64,000 bases of DNA, from NCBI RefSeq assembly GCF_031877795.1, contig NC_133954.1:8027256-8091255 (forward strand), given 5' to 3'. This DNA comes from Strix aluco. Taxonomy: Eukaryota > Chordata > Aves > Strigiformes > Strigidae. Position numbers and translations under genes: made by a program. Of the stretch, positions 48,486 through 60,634 are shown piece by piece (positions within the stretch are counted from its first letter, which is position 1; every line of letters begins with the position of its first letter). Below the pieces are notes generated by a model that was not told the origin of the DNA, made no database searches, and saw only the letters and a program-made list of their open reading frames with translations.

Positions 48486-48603
48486 AGCCCGAGAACCATC
48501 ATCATCACTGCCATAAAAACTGAGGCCCTCAGATTCCTTCCCTCTCCCCCTCCTCCTCCCTCTCCCCCCTCCCGCTTTTTAAACCCTGGGCCCTGGAAAA
48601 GCC

Positions 48604-48997
48604 ATGAATTTTGAATTTGAGAGGGAGATCGGGTTTATAAATAGCCAGCCTTCGCTCGCAGAGTGCCTGACGTCTCTTCCCGCTGTCCTGGAGACATTTC
48701 AAACTTCATCAATCAAGGACTCGACATTAATTCCTCCTCCTTTTGAGCAAACCGTCCTCAGCCTGAATCCTTGTTCCAGCAGCCAGGCAAGACCGAGGAG
48801 CCAAAAAAGAGCATCTCATGGCCTGCTCCAGCTCCAGCCCCAGGCTCCGGCACAGCCCGGCCCCTTGGCAGCGGAATTCCCCTGGATGAAGGAGAAGAAA
48901 TCGTCCAAGAAAGCTACCCAGGCTCCATCCTCTTCTTCCTCCTCTTCCCCCCCATCATCTTCCTCCGTGCCGGTCCCTGCCGCAGGATCTCCTGCAG
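48604..48997 (+). CDS. HOXB2: HOXB2 exon 1
   Basis: Codes residues 1-131 of a paralogue-group-2 HOX transcription factor that patterns r3-r5 and facial motor neurons. The start ATG (G at -3) gives [20 protein letters not shown], the conserved group-2 N-terminus. The hexapeptide EFPWMKEKK has FPWM at residues 92-95 and binds PBX. A Ser/Pro-rich stretch follows at 106-130. The exon ends after one base of codon 132 at G|GTTCGT (cut after 48997). This donor is weak: it lacks A at +3 and +4. It is supported because joining to exon 2 gives GSPA-D, matching related HOXB2 proteins, and keeps the frame. The full protein is 345 aa (human 356 aa). Confidence 0.95.
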
Positions 48998-50136
48998 GTT
49001 CGTATAATGAGGGGGTGAGGGGGTGTTTGCTGAAATCCGAGAGGATCCGAATAATAAACAATCCCCCCCCCCCCCCCGCCCCAGAGCAGCCCTACCCCAG
49101 CCCCCCCTCCCCAAACAGACTTTGCCCCGTACCTCCCCCGAAACTGTGTCACGCAATAAAATACACCGCAGCAATGTACACAGCCGGGAGAGGGGGGAGG
49201 GGGGGGATTTCTCCTGCCTCCTCCCCCGCAAATAAAAGAGCAAATTGCTGTAACTTCTGCGAAAGCCAAGAGGAAGAGGGGGCTGGGGGAGCCGGGCTCT
49301 TTATTAGCTCCAGCGGAGGGACCTGGCAGCTGAGCCACAGCTCCATTTGCCTGGGTTTCCCTCCCAGCCCCGAATTTATTTTTTTTTACAGCCTACAGGG
49401 GAAAAAAACAAAACAAAACCCGAAAGAAGAGCGGAGAGGGGAAAGAAAGACGGGTGGGTAACGCGGGGGCATCCCAGCAGGATGGGGAGGCGGAGAGAGC
49501 GAGAGCTGGACCCAGCACGGTGGGGAGAACCAGCTCCCCACTGCAAAACAAAATAAATACACCCCCAAACCCTCCCCTGCGAGGCGCCCCTTGGCCGGGG
49601 AGCTCAGCAGCCCTGGCCAGGAACCCTCCTTCCCCCGGGACAAAATGTTTAAGGCACAATTCACTGTTTCAGTATTTTAATGGCACCGTTCAGGTAAATG
49701 CTGGGGCAGGAGAAGGGCGGACACCGGAGTTCATTGGCCAGATAATACCGGAATAATGAAACCAAAGCCCCGCAGCGTCCGTCCCCAAACTACTGGCAAA
49801 AGGGGGAGAAAAAAAAAAAAAAAAAAAAAAAAAAGGAATGCGTCGAAATTCCCCTTATCCACGAAGGTGGCAGGGAAGGAAAGTCTCTAAAGGGAGAGGC
49901 CAGGGAGCAAGATCCTTTCTCCTTCTTGGGGCAAAGGGACCGGAGAGCGATTTCCAACCCTCTTCCACAGTAGGAAGAGTTTAATTAAACATTTATTTTC
50001 TCCCGTAGCGGCTCCCCCCACGCTCGTTAGTGCGGGACACGGCTCTGCCCTGCCCGCAACAGGGAGGGGACGGATCCAGACCCTCCGCTTCCCCCGCTCC
50101 CTCGCTTTGCAACGTGCGGTTTTGTGTGTGTTTAAG
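48998..50136 (+). other. HOXB2: HOXB2 intron 1
   Basis: A 1,139-bp phase-1 intron. The donor GTTCGT is weak, and the acceptor GTGTGTTTAAG has a poor pyrimidine tract with only TG-rich sequence before it. A C-tract lies at 49065-49079 and a poly-A tract at 49809-49834. Reading through the donor keeps an open frame to 49461, but that extension has no HOX similarity. Confidence 0.88.
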
Positions 50137-50780
50137 ACACCCAGGGGCTGGCAGACACCAGCGGCTCCAGGAGGCTCCGGACCGCGTACACCAACACGCA
50201 GCTGCTGGAGCTGGAGAAGGAATTTCACTTCAACAAATACCTCTGCAGGCCCCGGCGGGTGGAAATCGCGGCTCTGCTCGACCTCACCGAGCGGCAAGTC
50301 AAGGTCTGGTTCCAGAACCGCCGGATGAAGCACAAGAGGCAAACCCAGTACAAAGAAACCCTCGACGGGGATCTCGCCTACCCCAACCTGGACGAGGGCA
50401 GCGACCCCGCGGAGGAGGCTGAGGAGAGCCCCGCTTTCGGGCCGGCCCCGGAGCCCAGCGGGCCCTACCGAAGGGAGAAACCGGGGAGCGGGGACCCCCA
50501 GAGCCCGCGGGTGGCGGCGGCCGGGGGGGAGCGCGCGGCCGGGGGGGAGCCCGGTGCCGCCGCCGGCCCCTCGGACCGCGCCTTCCCCGAGGGCCAGGAC
50601 TCGCCTTTGTTGCCAGAGCTGAGCATCTTCTCGGCAGAGCCCTGCCTGCAGCTCTCCGAGGGGCTTTCCCCCGGTCTCCAAGGCTCCCTGGAGAGCCCCG
50701 TCCACTTCTCCGAGGAAGACCTGGACTTTTTTACAAGCGCACTTTGTACTATAGATCTGCAACATTTCAATTTCCAATAG
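50137..50780 (+). CDS. HOXB2: HOXB2 exon 2: homeodomain and C-terminus
   Basis: Codes residues 132-345. The homeodomain spans residues 142-201, with [20 protein letters not shown], the group-2 signature [18 protein letters not shown], and [17 protein letters not shown] with Gln50 and Asn51 intact. The C-terminal region is acidic and Pro/Gly/Ala-rich (residues about 215-285). It ends with the conserved HOXB2 segment: [19 protein letters not shown], then an acidic [17 protein letters not shown]. The stop is TAG at 50778-50780. The high GC content of the middle creates a 342-codon antisense frame, which is a shadow. Confidence 0.97.
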
Positions 50781-51360
50781 CCGCCCCCCCCACCCCGCTT
50801 CTCCTTTCTGCCCCTTCCCAGGCACACCAGCCCCCTCCCCAGCCACTGCCAGCTCCCCCAAGCCTCCTGTAGGGGGGGGAGGCACCCCCAAAAATAAACC
50901 CAAGCCATCTCTCATTCAATCACCCCAGCCCGCCCACCAAACACTTTCTTTTAAAGCTCTCACACTGTGGGACCCGAATCACCCTCCCAATATTTATTCT
51001 AGAAGGCTCACATGAAAGAACGGCCCGATTTTTGCTAAATGCAGGTATTTAATGATAGTTTTATTTTTTCCTTATTTATTTTAAAGAAAGCACCCGATAG
51101 TTCTCACGCACATCAGCGACGTCAGCCCCCAAGAGAAAACATTTGTAAATCCTTCAAGCGACTTTCTCAGGAATCAGAACGAGACTTTTAGATTTCTTAA
51201 TAAAATAAAATTAAAAAAAAAAAAAACAGAGGAATTTTCCTTCCTCTTTTTAAGTTTTAGATGTAGACTATTTATTCAGATCCTTTAATAGTAAATGGCA
51301 AATTATTTATTGTACATTATTTTCATAGAGTAAATAAATGTCTTTATAAAACCAAGAAAC
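50781..51360 (+). other. HOXB2: HOXB2 3' untranslated region
   Basis: The 3'UTR runs from the stop to the last strong AATAAA (51333-51338), which is followed by a GT-rich element (GTGTGTTGC). Earlier AATAAA-like signals near 50893 and 51201 may give shorter forms. The second half is AT-rich and complex. Confidence 0.7.
51333..51338 (+). terminator. HOXB2: HOXB2 polyadenylation signal
   Basis: AATAAA followed about 22 nt later by a GT-rich downstream element. Best of several candidates. Confidence 0.6.
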
Positions 51361-53649
51361 GTGTGTTGCTACATATTTCATTCCAAAATGTGCCATTTTT
51401 TGCCTAAATTATTCGCCTTCCTCTTTCCTGCTTTGCAGTAATGATGTCCTAATAACCTACTCGTGTGCATTGAGAGAGGAGACAAAAGGAATTGCTCCTC
51501 ACTAACATTTCAAGAGGCTTCGGGAGTCAGAAATTCAGTTGTTTGCATTTTCCTTGAGCTTGGTTTTTATTTATTTTCTTTTTTTGCCGAATCAAAGCAG
51601 GACATTTGTTTCTAATTTTAACATTTGCGGTTATATTTTTGTCACTGAAAATCCCTCCTGTAAGGAAATCGCCGGCTAAAGGGATGCAAAGCAACACAAA
51701 GGCAGCGCTCGGAGAGGCGCTGGGGCCGTTCCGCGGAGCCCCCGCACATTCCGCGGCCCGTGCTGGGGGCGGCGCGGCCGCGCAGTTTCCCGCGGCGATT
51801 CCCCCCTTCTCCCACAGCCCGGCCTGGCAAGGAGAGCGCTGCTTCTCGCTTTCAGCCCACTCCTCCTCCTCTCATCTCTTGCAGCAGAAAATACAGACGT
51901 GCCACATCGCAATTATTGGTGTTTTAAACGTCCCGGACTGCCAAAAAAAAAAAAAAAAAAAAAAGGCGGAAAGGGAGGATTTTGAATAGATGCAAAATTC
52001 CAGTCTGGGAGGGTGTTGCGTTCCGGCATTTCAGTCAACAAATAAATGTTATAAAAGAAAGAGGGATAAGAGATCAGCCTGCAAAAGGCCTTTCTTTTTC
52101 CCTCTCCTCTTTTCTAGCAGTACAAACCAAAACCCCCTCGGCCTCACAAATCTGTGCTCTCCTTCCACGGCGATTTGTGCTGCTCTGGCCCGGCTCGCGG
52201 ATCCCGTTACGAAAGCTTTCTCGCAACATGTAATTTTAAATACAAAACTCATATATCAGGGAGGGTGAGGCGGCGGGGGTGGGGGGGGGGTGGGGAGGCT
52301 TATGAATGAAAAGGGGTCAGCGCAGGAATCAATCGCGGTGACACCCAAAATAAATCATATTACGTCTTTGCTAAGTCATTGGTGTTTCCTCAGCCACGGC
52401 AGAAATTTGGTAGACGTTCAAGCGGGGTTTCTGCGAAAGTAACGCGGAAAGGCGAGCCCGGGGGGGGGCGGCGTAGGGCAGGGGGCGAGCGGCCGGGCCG
52501 GGGGGGGCGACGGACACCCGCGGAGGCGGCTTTAAAATGGCGCAGGGAGCCGCGGAGGGGAGCGGAGCAGCCATGACAAGCGGTGATGCCACCAGCCCCT
52601 TTCTTTAGGGTTAGGGCAGCGGAAGGCGCAGCCCGGGCCGCCTGTCCGGCTCCTCCGGCCCACGGCGGGGGGGGCAGCCGGGCCCGGCGGGGTCCCCGGC
52701 CTTTGGGGGCTCTCCCCGGGGGCTGCCGGCTCCCCCCGCTGGGCCGTTGTCCGGTTTGCTCGGTGCCTGGAGTTTGCCTGGGTGGTGTCATGTCCCCCCC
52801 TCCCCCGGAGCCCCCGGGGGAAGCGTGGAGTCCGGGAAACTTCCGCGTGGTCGCCTGATATTTTATTTCGGATTAAGAGCATCAGAGCCGGGCTTGCTTT
52901 CTACTTCGGGCTGTAAAAAGAAATAAAATAAAATAAAGAAAGCCCTCGACAGATGTTTTCGAAATTGCTGTTCGCAGATCTGGATTATCTCTTCCCGCTG
53001 TAACAAAGGAGGGGGGTGATTTTACGGCTACCTTTTTATTCTTAATAATATCACCAGCCTCTTTCCCTACCAAACGAGCAGACGTTTCAAACCTGCTAGC
53101 ATCTCACTCCGGGAAGGAGCAGGTTTGTATTGAAAATCGAAGTAGACTGCAATTAAAATATGCAAGTGAACATTACTTAACACCTTCCCATAAATAAGAG
53201 GAAGCGTCTAGTGCACAGTTTGCGCTGCCTGCAGACGAGCTGCCTTCGCATCCCAGCCTGGGAGTCACTCCACCATCGCGCTGCCCTCTCTCACAGATTC
53301 CTCTCCGCTCGGAAAGTCCCAGAGCCACGCGGGGGGAAGGAAAACCCAGGCGCAGCCCAAGTACCACAGAAGGCTATTCATTATCTTTAAGTTTATTTAA
53401 TATCTCCAGCTTCTGGAACATACTCAGCGGCAGCGTTGGCACTGCCAGACGTTGTCTATCAAAGCGCCATTTGTTCCAGTGCTTTACATATTTCCCCTCT
53501 CGCCTCCTCCCCCCTCGCAATCCTGAATACAGGCTTGTTGGGGGACGGCGGGAGCAGGGAATCAGATGGTCGGGGCTGGCCCAGGCCAAGAGCCCCGAGT
53601 GCCGCGGGGCAGCCCCGGGCCGGGCGGCAGCGCCGGGCTCAAAGCGACG

Positions 53650-54310
53650 GCGGCCGCTCCGCCCTGCCCGGTGCTTATCCTGCCCGGTCCCCGGGGCGCT
53701 CAGCCCTGCCCGATCCTTGCCCTGCCCGGTCCCCAGGACCGCTAAGCCCTTCCCGGTCCCCGGGGCCGCTCAAATCTGCCCGGTCCTTGTGCTGCCCGGT
53801 CCCCGGTGCCGCTCAGCCCTGCCCGGTCCCTGGAGCACCCAATCCTGCCCGGTCCTTGTCCTGCCTGGTCCCCGGGGCACTCAGCCCTGTCTGATCCTTG
53901 TCCGGCCCAGTTCCCAGGACCCCTAGGCCCTTCTCTGTCCCCGGGGGACTAAGCCCTGCACGGTCCTTTTCGTGCCCGGTGCCTAGGGCCGCTCAAATCT
54001 GCCCGGTCCTTGTGCTGCCCGGTCCCCGGGGCACTCAGCCCTGCCCGGTCCTTGTCCTGCTCGGTTCTCGGGGCCGCTCAGCCCTGCCCGGTGCCCAGGG
54101 CCGCCCAGACCTGCCCGGTCCTTGTACTGCCCTGTCCCCAGGACGGCTCAGCCGTTCCCGGTCCCCGGGGCACTCAGCCCCACCCGGTCCTTGTACTGCC
54201 CGGTCCCTGTCCCCGGGGCACTCAGCCCTGCCCAGTCCTTGTTCTGCCCGGTCCCCGGGGCCTCCCAGCCCTGCCCGCTGCCCGCCCTGCCGGGTCCCCG
54301 GGGCCGCTCC
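53650..54310. repeat. GC-rich minisatellite, unit about 42 bp with a 223-bp higher-order period
   Basis: Units of the form CCCGGTCCCCGGGGC-ACTCAGCCCTGCCCGGTCCTTG recur about 15 times with substitutions and small indels. The stretch GCTCAAATCTGCCCGGTCC recurs at 53768 and 53991, a 223-bp period, which shows duplication of multi-unit blocks. The array makes apparent proteins rich in PVPGALSPARS repeats in several frames; these are artefacts of the repeat. GC-rich minisatellites are common on bird microchromosomes. Confidence 0.9.
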
Positions 54311-54649
54311 GCGCCGTTCTGGTTCGGATCATGGATGTGCACATCCCCCTTTGCCCCTCCAGAGAAAGGAGCTTCTTATTCATCTCCAAAATAACGGGCA
54401 CATAGACAGATCGCTCCGCAGCTCGATCCCGCAGCGGATTTCCACAAACACACACGCCCTTTCCGTGGGGAAGGGAGGAGGGGAAGGGAGAGGCCGAGGG
54501 GAGGGGACAAGAGGGACACCGTCCTCTGCAGGGTCCCCCCTTGCACGGGGCTGGGAGGGGGCGGCCTCCCCCGCCACACGAAGGAGGCAGCGCCGGGGTG
54601 GGACGAGGGCGGGGAAGGGGCTTCCACGAACCCCCCGACGTAAACCCTG

Positions 54650-55200
54650 ACACCTTATCAATACAAATCTCTAACAAGGGCCCTTCTACAGATCATAATG
54701 ACTTCTCAAAGTTGCTGCAGGTCTAGAAAGCATGCCAGTCACAGCCACAGATCAATTCTACACCCACGGAAAGTGACTTAATAAATGGAACCTCGCCAGT
54801 TATTATCCTTGCTAACAGCAGGCCCCTTCTTATTTGTCCTAATTAGCAAGACTGAAATGTCGGAGGAAAGAAGGGGAATATTCAATAAAATCTAAATTAT
54901 TGAATGACTGTAAGATTTCGCCATTAGTTCAGCCATTCTTTACCTTCTTCAAAATGTCAAACAAATGGGGAATGCATATTTGCAACCCTGCCCTTCTGTT
55001 CTCTGCAACTGGAGGGCATATATTAAGCATATTAAGCGTATTCAGCTCTTGATCGTTGTCAAAACACTGCAATTGCCTCACGATTATTAACCTAGAAATA
55101 TGCAAATGAGATACGCTCGCACGTGTTGTAGGGATGCTAAAGTAATATTTATCTTGTGCTGATCTAGTCTGGGGATGTGTTTGCTAAAGAGCTACTCGAA
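54650..55200. promoter_or_regulatory. Complex AT-rich block, candidate conserved enhancer
   Basis: Non-repetitive AT-rich sequence directly after the minisatellite, without homopolymer tracts. It has many TAAT/ATTA cores (for example CCTAATTAGCAAG), an exact octamer ATGCAAAT at 55100-55107 and a related ATGCATATTTGCA stretch. The sharp change in composition and complexity suggests constraint. Conservation cannot be tested here. Confidence 0.4.
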
Positions 55201-58200
55201 GCCCTGAAGATGTTGAACCAACCCGTTAGAGCCATGGAGGCTCAAGGTGGAAAACCCGCGGAAGAAAGGCGGGCGGGACAGCGAGGCAGGAGCTGAGGCT
55301 CTGGCGTGTGAGGTGGAAAGGGTTAACTTCTCCTGGGGAATCACCCCGACCTTCCTCCTGAGCTGCCGGTGCCAGACTCCGGCTTTCCGGGAACATCCCT
55401 CCGGTGACGGTTTTCTCAGCTGAGCTGTAGCATCTTTTTTTCCAGCTCGTAACCGCATCCCAGTCCTCTGAGGCCGGAGTTTGAGGAATGCTCCTACGGC
55501 TCCACCTCCATCAAGGGAAGGAGCTGGCAGAGGGGACCACCCTCTACCCGCCATCCTGGCACCTCCCGCATCTATCCCAGCATTGCTAGCTATTTTTTTC
55601 CCCTCTTTATAAGTGTATACATGGAAGGGGAAAATAGAGAGTGAACGGTGAGGAGAAACTAATTTAAGAATCGCTGCAGTTCGGCCAGGTGAATCTAGCT
55701 CTCAGCCCCAGTGGGGTGCTGTTTAAACTAATATTAATAATTAAATTAATATTAATAATGCTGACCTACTAATATTAGCAACATTAATGACGTTGTTAAT
55801 AAAGTAATTCCCTTAATAAAGGGCGGGTTTAGGTGGAGCTAGCCCACGCCGGGCCTGCCAGATGCTGGTTCGAAATGAAACGCGGAGGGTTTAGGACCCC
55901 TCGGGTTCAGTCCCTGCACCCGCCCTGGAGCTGCCCAAGGCCGGCCCTGAGCCCAGGGGCCAGGGTGAGGGTCCCCCGGAGTCGTCGAGCTGCCCTGGGA
56001 CGGCCTGGAGCGGCCTCGGCCGGGCTGAGGAGCCCGTAGGGAGAGAAAGAGCAGAGATAGAGACCTCTCCTCTCCACTCCCACCCAGCAGAAAGGCTTAA
56101 ATGAACCTCATTAGGGAGAGGACCCGGCTTACAGACACGCCTCTGCCCTGGGGAGCACGTAGAAATAGCCGATGCGATTCACAGGGGAACAGGACAGGTT
56201 CCCCAGAGCCATCGGAGACTAAAATTTGATCTTTTGGAGCAGGAGGAGGGAGGGATCTGTGCCACCCTCAAAAGGAAAAATATCGTCAGAGACATTTCTC
56301 ACCCAAATCTTCCACTCAGAGTGTTGGTCGGGGGACAGAGAACACCAACCGTGTCCCTCTCCCTGGCTAAGGGGGCTCCCATCCCTCCGGGGGGTGCCGA
56401 CCGCCTGGGGACCGTCCCCGTCCAGGCACGACATGGTGCTGGAACCAGTCCCGGTGCCGGTCCCCGGCCCGGCCGGTCCCCCCCGCTGCGCCCGCCGTGC
56501 TCCAGAGAGCGGCAGATAAGAATTATTGTACCTTATCTTAATGGTCTCGTATTTATTCTGCAGCTGGGAGGTAGCCCGGTGCTTGTAACTCATTAAGAGG
56601 ATTCCTTCTGCATTTCTGCGGACTCCCAAACTCTGAAGCGTTTTTTCCACTTATTATTTTATTTTCCCTCTTCAGTTTTTAGCCCCAAATATAGCTTAGC
56701 AGGCTATGATCTAACCAAGACACACGCCGGGACTATAAATTTCCCTGACAATTTCTAGGGACAAGTCCTTTTTGGTGATAACGAAGTCCGCAGCCAAACA
56801 CGCACCCCCAGCGTCAGCAGAGCTTCATATAAATCACCCCGCCAGGAGCCAGAAGTGACATGTCTTACGCACGACACAAACTTTCTCCGCGGAGAGTTAT
56901 ATTTAACTCCAAAACGAAGCATCTGAAGACTCTGAGCACTCTGGAGCCTTTGGAAATGCCTCATTCCTTCTGTGTCGCCTGCACAGAAAACCCCTCGGGT
57001 GAAGATTTCTTACAAGAGGTGCTCCCACAAACCGCCTTCAGAAGGGCCCTACCCCCCATGTCAGGGGAGCTGTTTGAGAGCAAGCAAACCATTTCTTGGG
57101 GAAAGGGCGAAGTGTCCCCGCGCTCCCCCCCCTCAGGCTGCTGCAGCCCCGAGTTTCGTGGAGCCGCTTTATGTCGCTAAAAGGGAGAAACCGCTCTCGA
57201 GAAAAAGTTGATTTTAACAAGATGTCTTCATCGGGTTGGGAGAAAAGGCGTGGTTTTCCCTAGGGGGCCAAGGCCCCCATTTTGCTAATGTAGTAGTGTG
57301 GGGGGGTGGGTGCGTGTTTCCACCCGGGACAGAGAGCCCGTGAACTGCCCCAGGTTTTGTCACACCGTCTCGGGGTGGACGGAGGGGCCAAGGGCACGGG
57401 ATGGCTTCGGTGGGCATGAGAGGTCCCCCGCGTCAAGAGTTCTGCGGAAAAACGGTGTTATGGTGCTGCCGCCCTCCTCATTTCTTATCTGCTCATCCAT
57501 TAAAACCCGGGGTTTAGGGGCGGAAGCTCCTGAACCGCTTCAGGGCCGCATCAGCTGTCGGGGAGGGGGAAAAGCAGCTCTGGGCGGAGGGAATTGATTT
57601 CCTCTGCCTTCCCTGGACCAGCCGACCCCGCTCCTGGAAAGCACAATTTCTTTTTCCAGGAATGAAAGAACTAAAAATTCCCCGTTCACCTTCTATCTCA
57701 TCCATCTCCAGATATTTTATTTTAATCCTGTTGAGTGAAAGACAGCAGCATCCCCAACACGGTGCCGTCTGTGGTTTAGACGGTAGGAATAATTACTGTC
57801 TCCCTCAATACGTAAGTGAAAATTAAGCAATAAATATAATCGAAAGCTAATTAATATTTTTGGGAGGAGAACGGGAGAGGGAGCACAGAGCTCTGCCAAT
57901 CTGAGAATCTCCAACTACACCTTTTCTTTGCCCTCCTTGACCGCCTTCTCTCCTCAACTCCCCATAAAGGAGGTTTTAGACAAATAAATGTGTGATAGAA
58001 TCAGGGCCACCCGGCGATTTGTTGTTAACAATAATTTGATATTTCTTTCTGCTGCAGGTTATGAAGGTCTGTGCCAGAACTGGGTCTCCCACCTTCTCCA
58101 CAAGGGGAATTAAAACCAAGAATAATAACAGCAGTAATTTCATATCGGATCCAGGGCAAGGGGCTAAGCAGGAAATTTGGGCAAGCGATTCCCAGCGTGC

Positions 58201-60634
58201 CTGCATGCACGTCGACGCTGTGGCTTTCGAAAATACCGCGCAGTCGCCACAAGCCGTGGCACTTTGGGGAAATAAGCCGGAGCCGGAGGGCAGCCGCTCG
58301 CCCTGCCCGGAGCCATCAGCCTGGCAGCTCCGGGAGGGGGCACCCAGGGGACCCCCGGGGGGGTCGGCCCCGGGCGTGGCGGTGTGTGTGTGGGAACCCA
58401 GCACCTTCCGTCCCGCCACAGCCCGAAATCTGCCCGGGGGTTTGCTGCCTGGGCTCCCACCGCAGGTGAGAAGGAGCGAGGGGGCCTGCGCAGGCTGCGG
58501 AGAGGGGCCGATGGCGAGCGGCTCGGCAGTACCGGGGGGGCAGGAGGAGCGGGAGGGCAGCGGCCCCTTTCTGGGAGCAAAGGGGCTCCAACACCCCATC
58601 TTCCGCAATCTGACAGTTACCTCCACAGAGGGACAAAAAAAGCCTTTCAAAGTGACTTCAGCTCCGCACATCCCCCCTCGGCTCTACCTTCGCTTTCCCC
58701 CGCCCACCCCACCAGTATCTTCCCTTTCCCCAAAAGCCGGGTGGCTCCCAGGAGCCCGGGGACCGCGTTTCATCCCCTGCCTGGGGGGGATATTCGCTGC
58801 ATTTTGTGGCTAAAATGTTGATCTCGTCCTGTCCGATTTTTTCTATCAACCAGAGAATCTCCGTGTTTTCACCCCAGAGCTGCCTCGGGTCTCAGCTTCG
58901 GTTTAGCCTTCGCCGAGAGGAGATGTACAGCAAAACTTTTTCCTCCACAACTGCGCAGCAGTGAGCTCTCTCGGAGCTAATTCTTGAACTCCAGAAGACA
59001 GCTGCATTTTAATGACATAAAGCATCCCCTTAATGTAACAGCGGAGGGAGATCACGGTGGAAAATTATCAGACAATACGGAACAATTGATTCGAGGATGA
59101 AATAAACATCTATCCTTTTCTTTTTTCATTTTACAGCCATAAATCATCTATTGTAAGCATCGTTTAAATATAATACATTCATTTAAACGCGAGTGCAACA
59201 TAATATAAAAAGCACTCCTGGAATCAAATTAGAAACCGATTTCTCTTGCAAGGGGAATGACATGAGAGTTGCTTTGAATCTTTATAATCATTTTCGGTTG
59301 TTTTATGCAAAAAAGGAGGTAGCGAGTTTCAGAGAACATTTGTAACCGGAAAGATTTTCTTCTTGAATATCTCAGCATCAGCAAAGTGGGCAGAATAAAT
59401 GAATAAATAGGCACGCAGCTCTGGAAACAGTTTTCTCCTTATTCTTTTTATTGAAGGACGAGAATTGGCTAAAACTCACGTTTTCTCTCGGGGGTGTGTG
59501 TGTGTGTGTGTGTTAAAGAAGGGAGGAAGATTGATGCCATGGCTGACTCTCTTGCAGTTTCTTAACAAATGTTACCCCAACGTGTTGCATCAGCCAAACC
59601 TACCAACTAAAGGACGTGTTTATGCCTTTCAAAGTGAACTTTTGGCCTGGGGAAAAAAAAAAAAAGAGTCCTCCTGGTTCTTCTTAGAGGGTGAATAACC
59701 AGTAAATATCCTGACAAGTAACAAATGACTGTGGGCGTCATATTGTTGGGTGCTCTTGTCTCCCTTCTGCTAACAAGTAAATAAATGTTGCCCACCTATG
59801 TTTCCATTCTCTGAGCAGTGGAGTGGCCGGTCTGAAGTCAGCGTCTTTCCACCTACTCATCAGCTGGACTCTGCTAGGGGAAAGCTCCAGCCTGACGACA
59901 GACTCCTGGAAAGCTCAATCCCGGTTTGCCATGGGAAAGCAGAGCTTAATATTCCAGAATTGGTTAAAGCCCTTAAAATATTTCCCGTTTTGAGTAGCAA
60001 ATGTGGAGGTGCATGGGTGAATGGATGGATAGGAGGATACGTAGACAGACACATGGATCATTTTTAGTTCCATTCCTCTAATTGCCGAGCTGGGCATGGT
60101 ATTTCTCCAACAAAAGACATTCTGTCTTCCTAACTTTATTTCATCGCCTCATTAGAATATTGATTTAATTACATTGCTTTTACCCACACTGGTCCTAGAC
60201 ACAAAGCCGGTGTGGCAAAATTAAAACACATGGAGCGTATTTTTCTTCGGAGGTTTTATTAGACTCATCAGCTCCGAAAACGCCAAACACGTTCAAGTCA
60301 CTTTCTAGAGAAAAGTTTCGAATTGAAGAAAAGAGCATCCTTTTGTGCCTGGGGGGGCAGAGCAGTCACACCTCCCTACCGCTTTTCCCTCCGGCTTTCT
60401 TTTTCTCACGTGGAGCCTGGGGTTGGGGAAAACCTTCCTTTTAAGTTGGGCAAGGGGAAGTTCTGCTGAAATTGGCTGACCGCATAACTTGGGGGCCTTT
60501 TTAGCACTTGAAACAGTCGTGGATAATTCCAATTCTTCCCCCAGCCCCTCTTCCCCTCCACCTCCCCGCACCCCACCTCCCTCCTCTCTTTTAAAGTCTT
60601 TGAGGAAAGATTTTGACGTATTCGTGTTGTTATC

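Larger units (their letters stand above)
45086..48500 (+). promoter_or_regulatory. HOXB2: HOXB3-HOXB2 intergenic region
   Basis: A 3.4-kb interval holding HOXB2 control DNA. At 45160-45360 is a CpG-rich block with CACGTG and CCATTGG, promoter-like but 3.3 kb from HOXB2. Next come poly-A (45388-45425), (CA)n (45507-45592) and (TG)n (45971-45992) tracts, then complex AT-rich sequence at 46060-46330 and 46960-47560, the latter with a PBX-HOX/MEIS enhancer. The HOXB2 core promoter is at 48369-48485. No coding gene is seen. Confidence 0.65.
51361..60630. other. HOXB2-HOXB1 intergenic region
   Basis: No protein-coding gene is supported in this 9.3-kb interval. A CpG-rich block lies at 52440-52850 and a minisatellite at 53650-54310. 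Complex AT-rich blocks lie at 52860-53200, 54650-55200, 55690-55830, 57680-57930 and 58940-59460; these are the best enhancer candidates for HOXB1 and HOXB2. A long open frame pair at 57976-58813 occurs on both strands in GC-rich DNA and is not convincing. A (TG)n run lies near 59496-59513. Confidence 0.55.

Noticed and set aside
49887-50915. Long (342-codon) open frame on the minus strand over HOXB2 exon 2
   Set aside because: It is antisense to the HOXB2 homeobox exon in very GC-rich DNA, its protein has no recognisable domain, and the sense strand gives a complete HOX protein.
53898-54650. 250-codon frame rich in PVPGALSPARS repeats
   Set aside because: The repeats mirror the underlying minisatellite and appear in several frames; no start context or family support.
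57976-58813. Overlapping 231- and 250-codon frames on opposite strands
   Set aside because: Both strands are open together because of GC-rich composition; no domain, splice pattern or promoter supports a gene.
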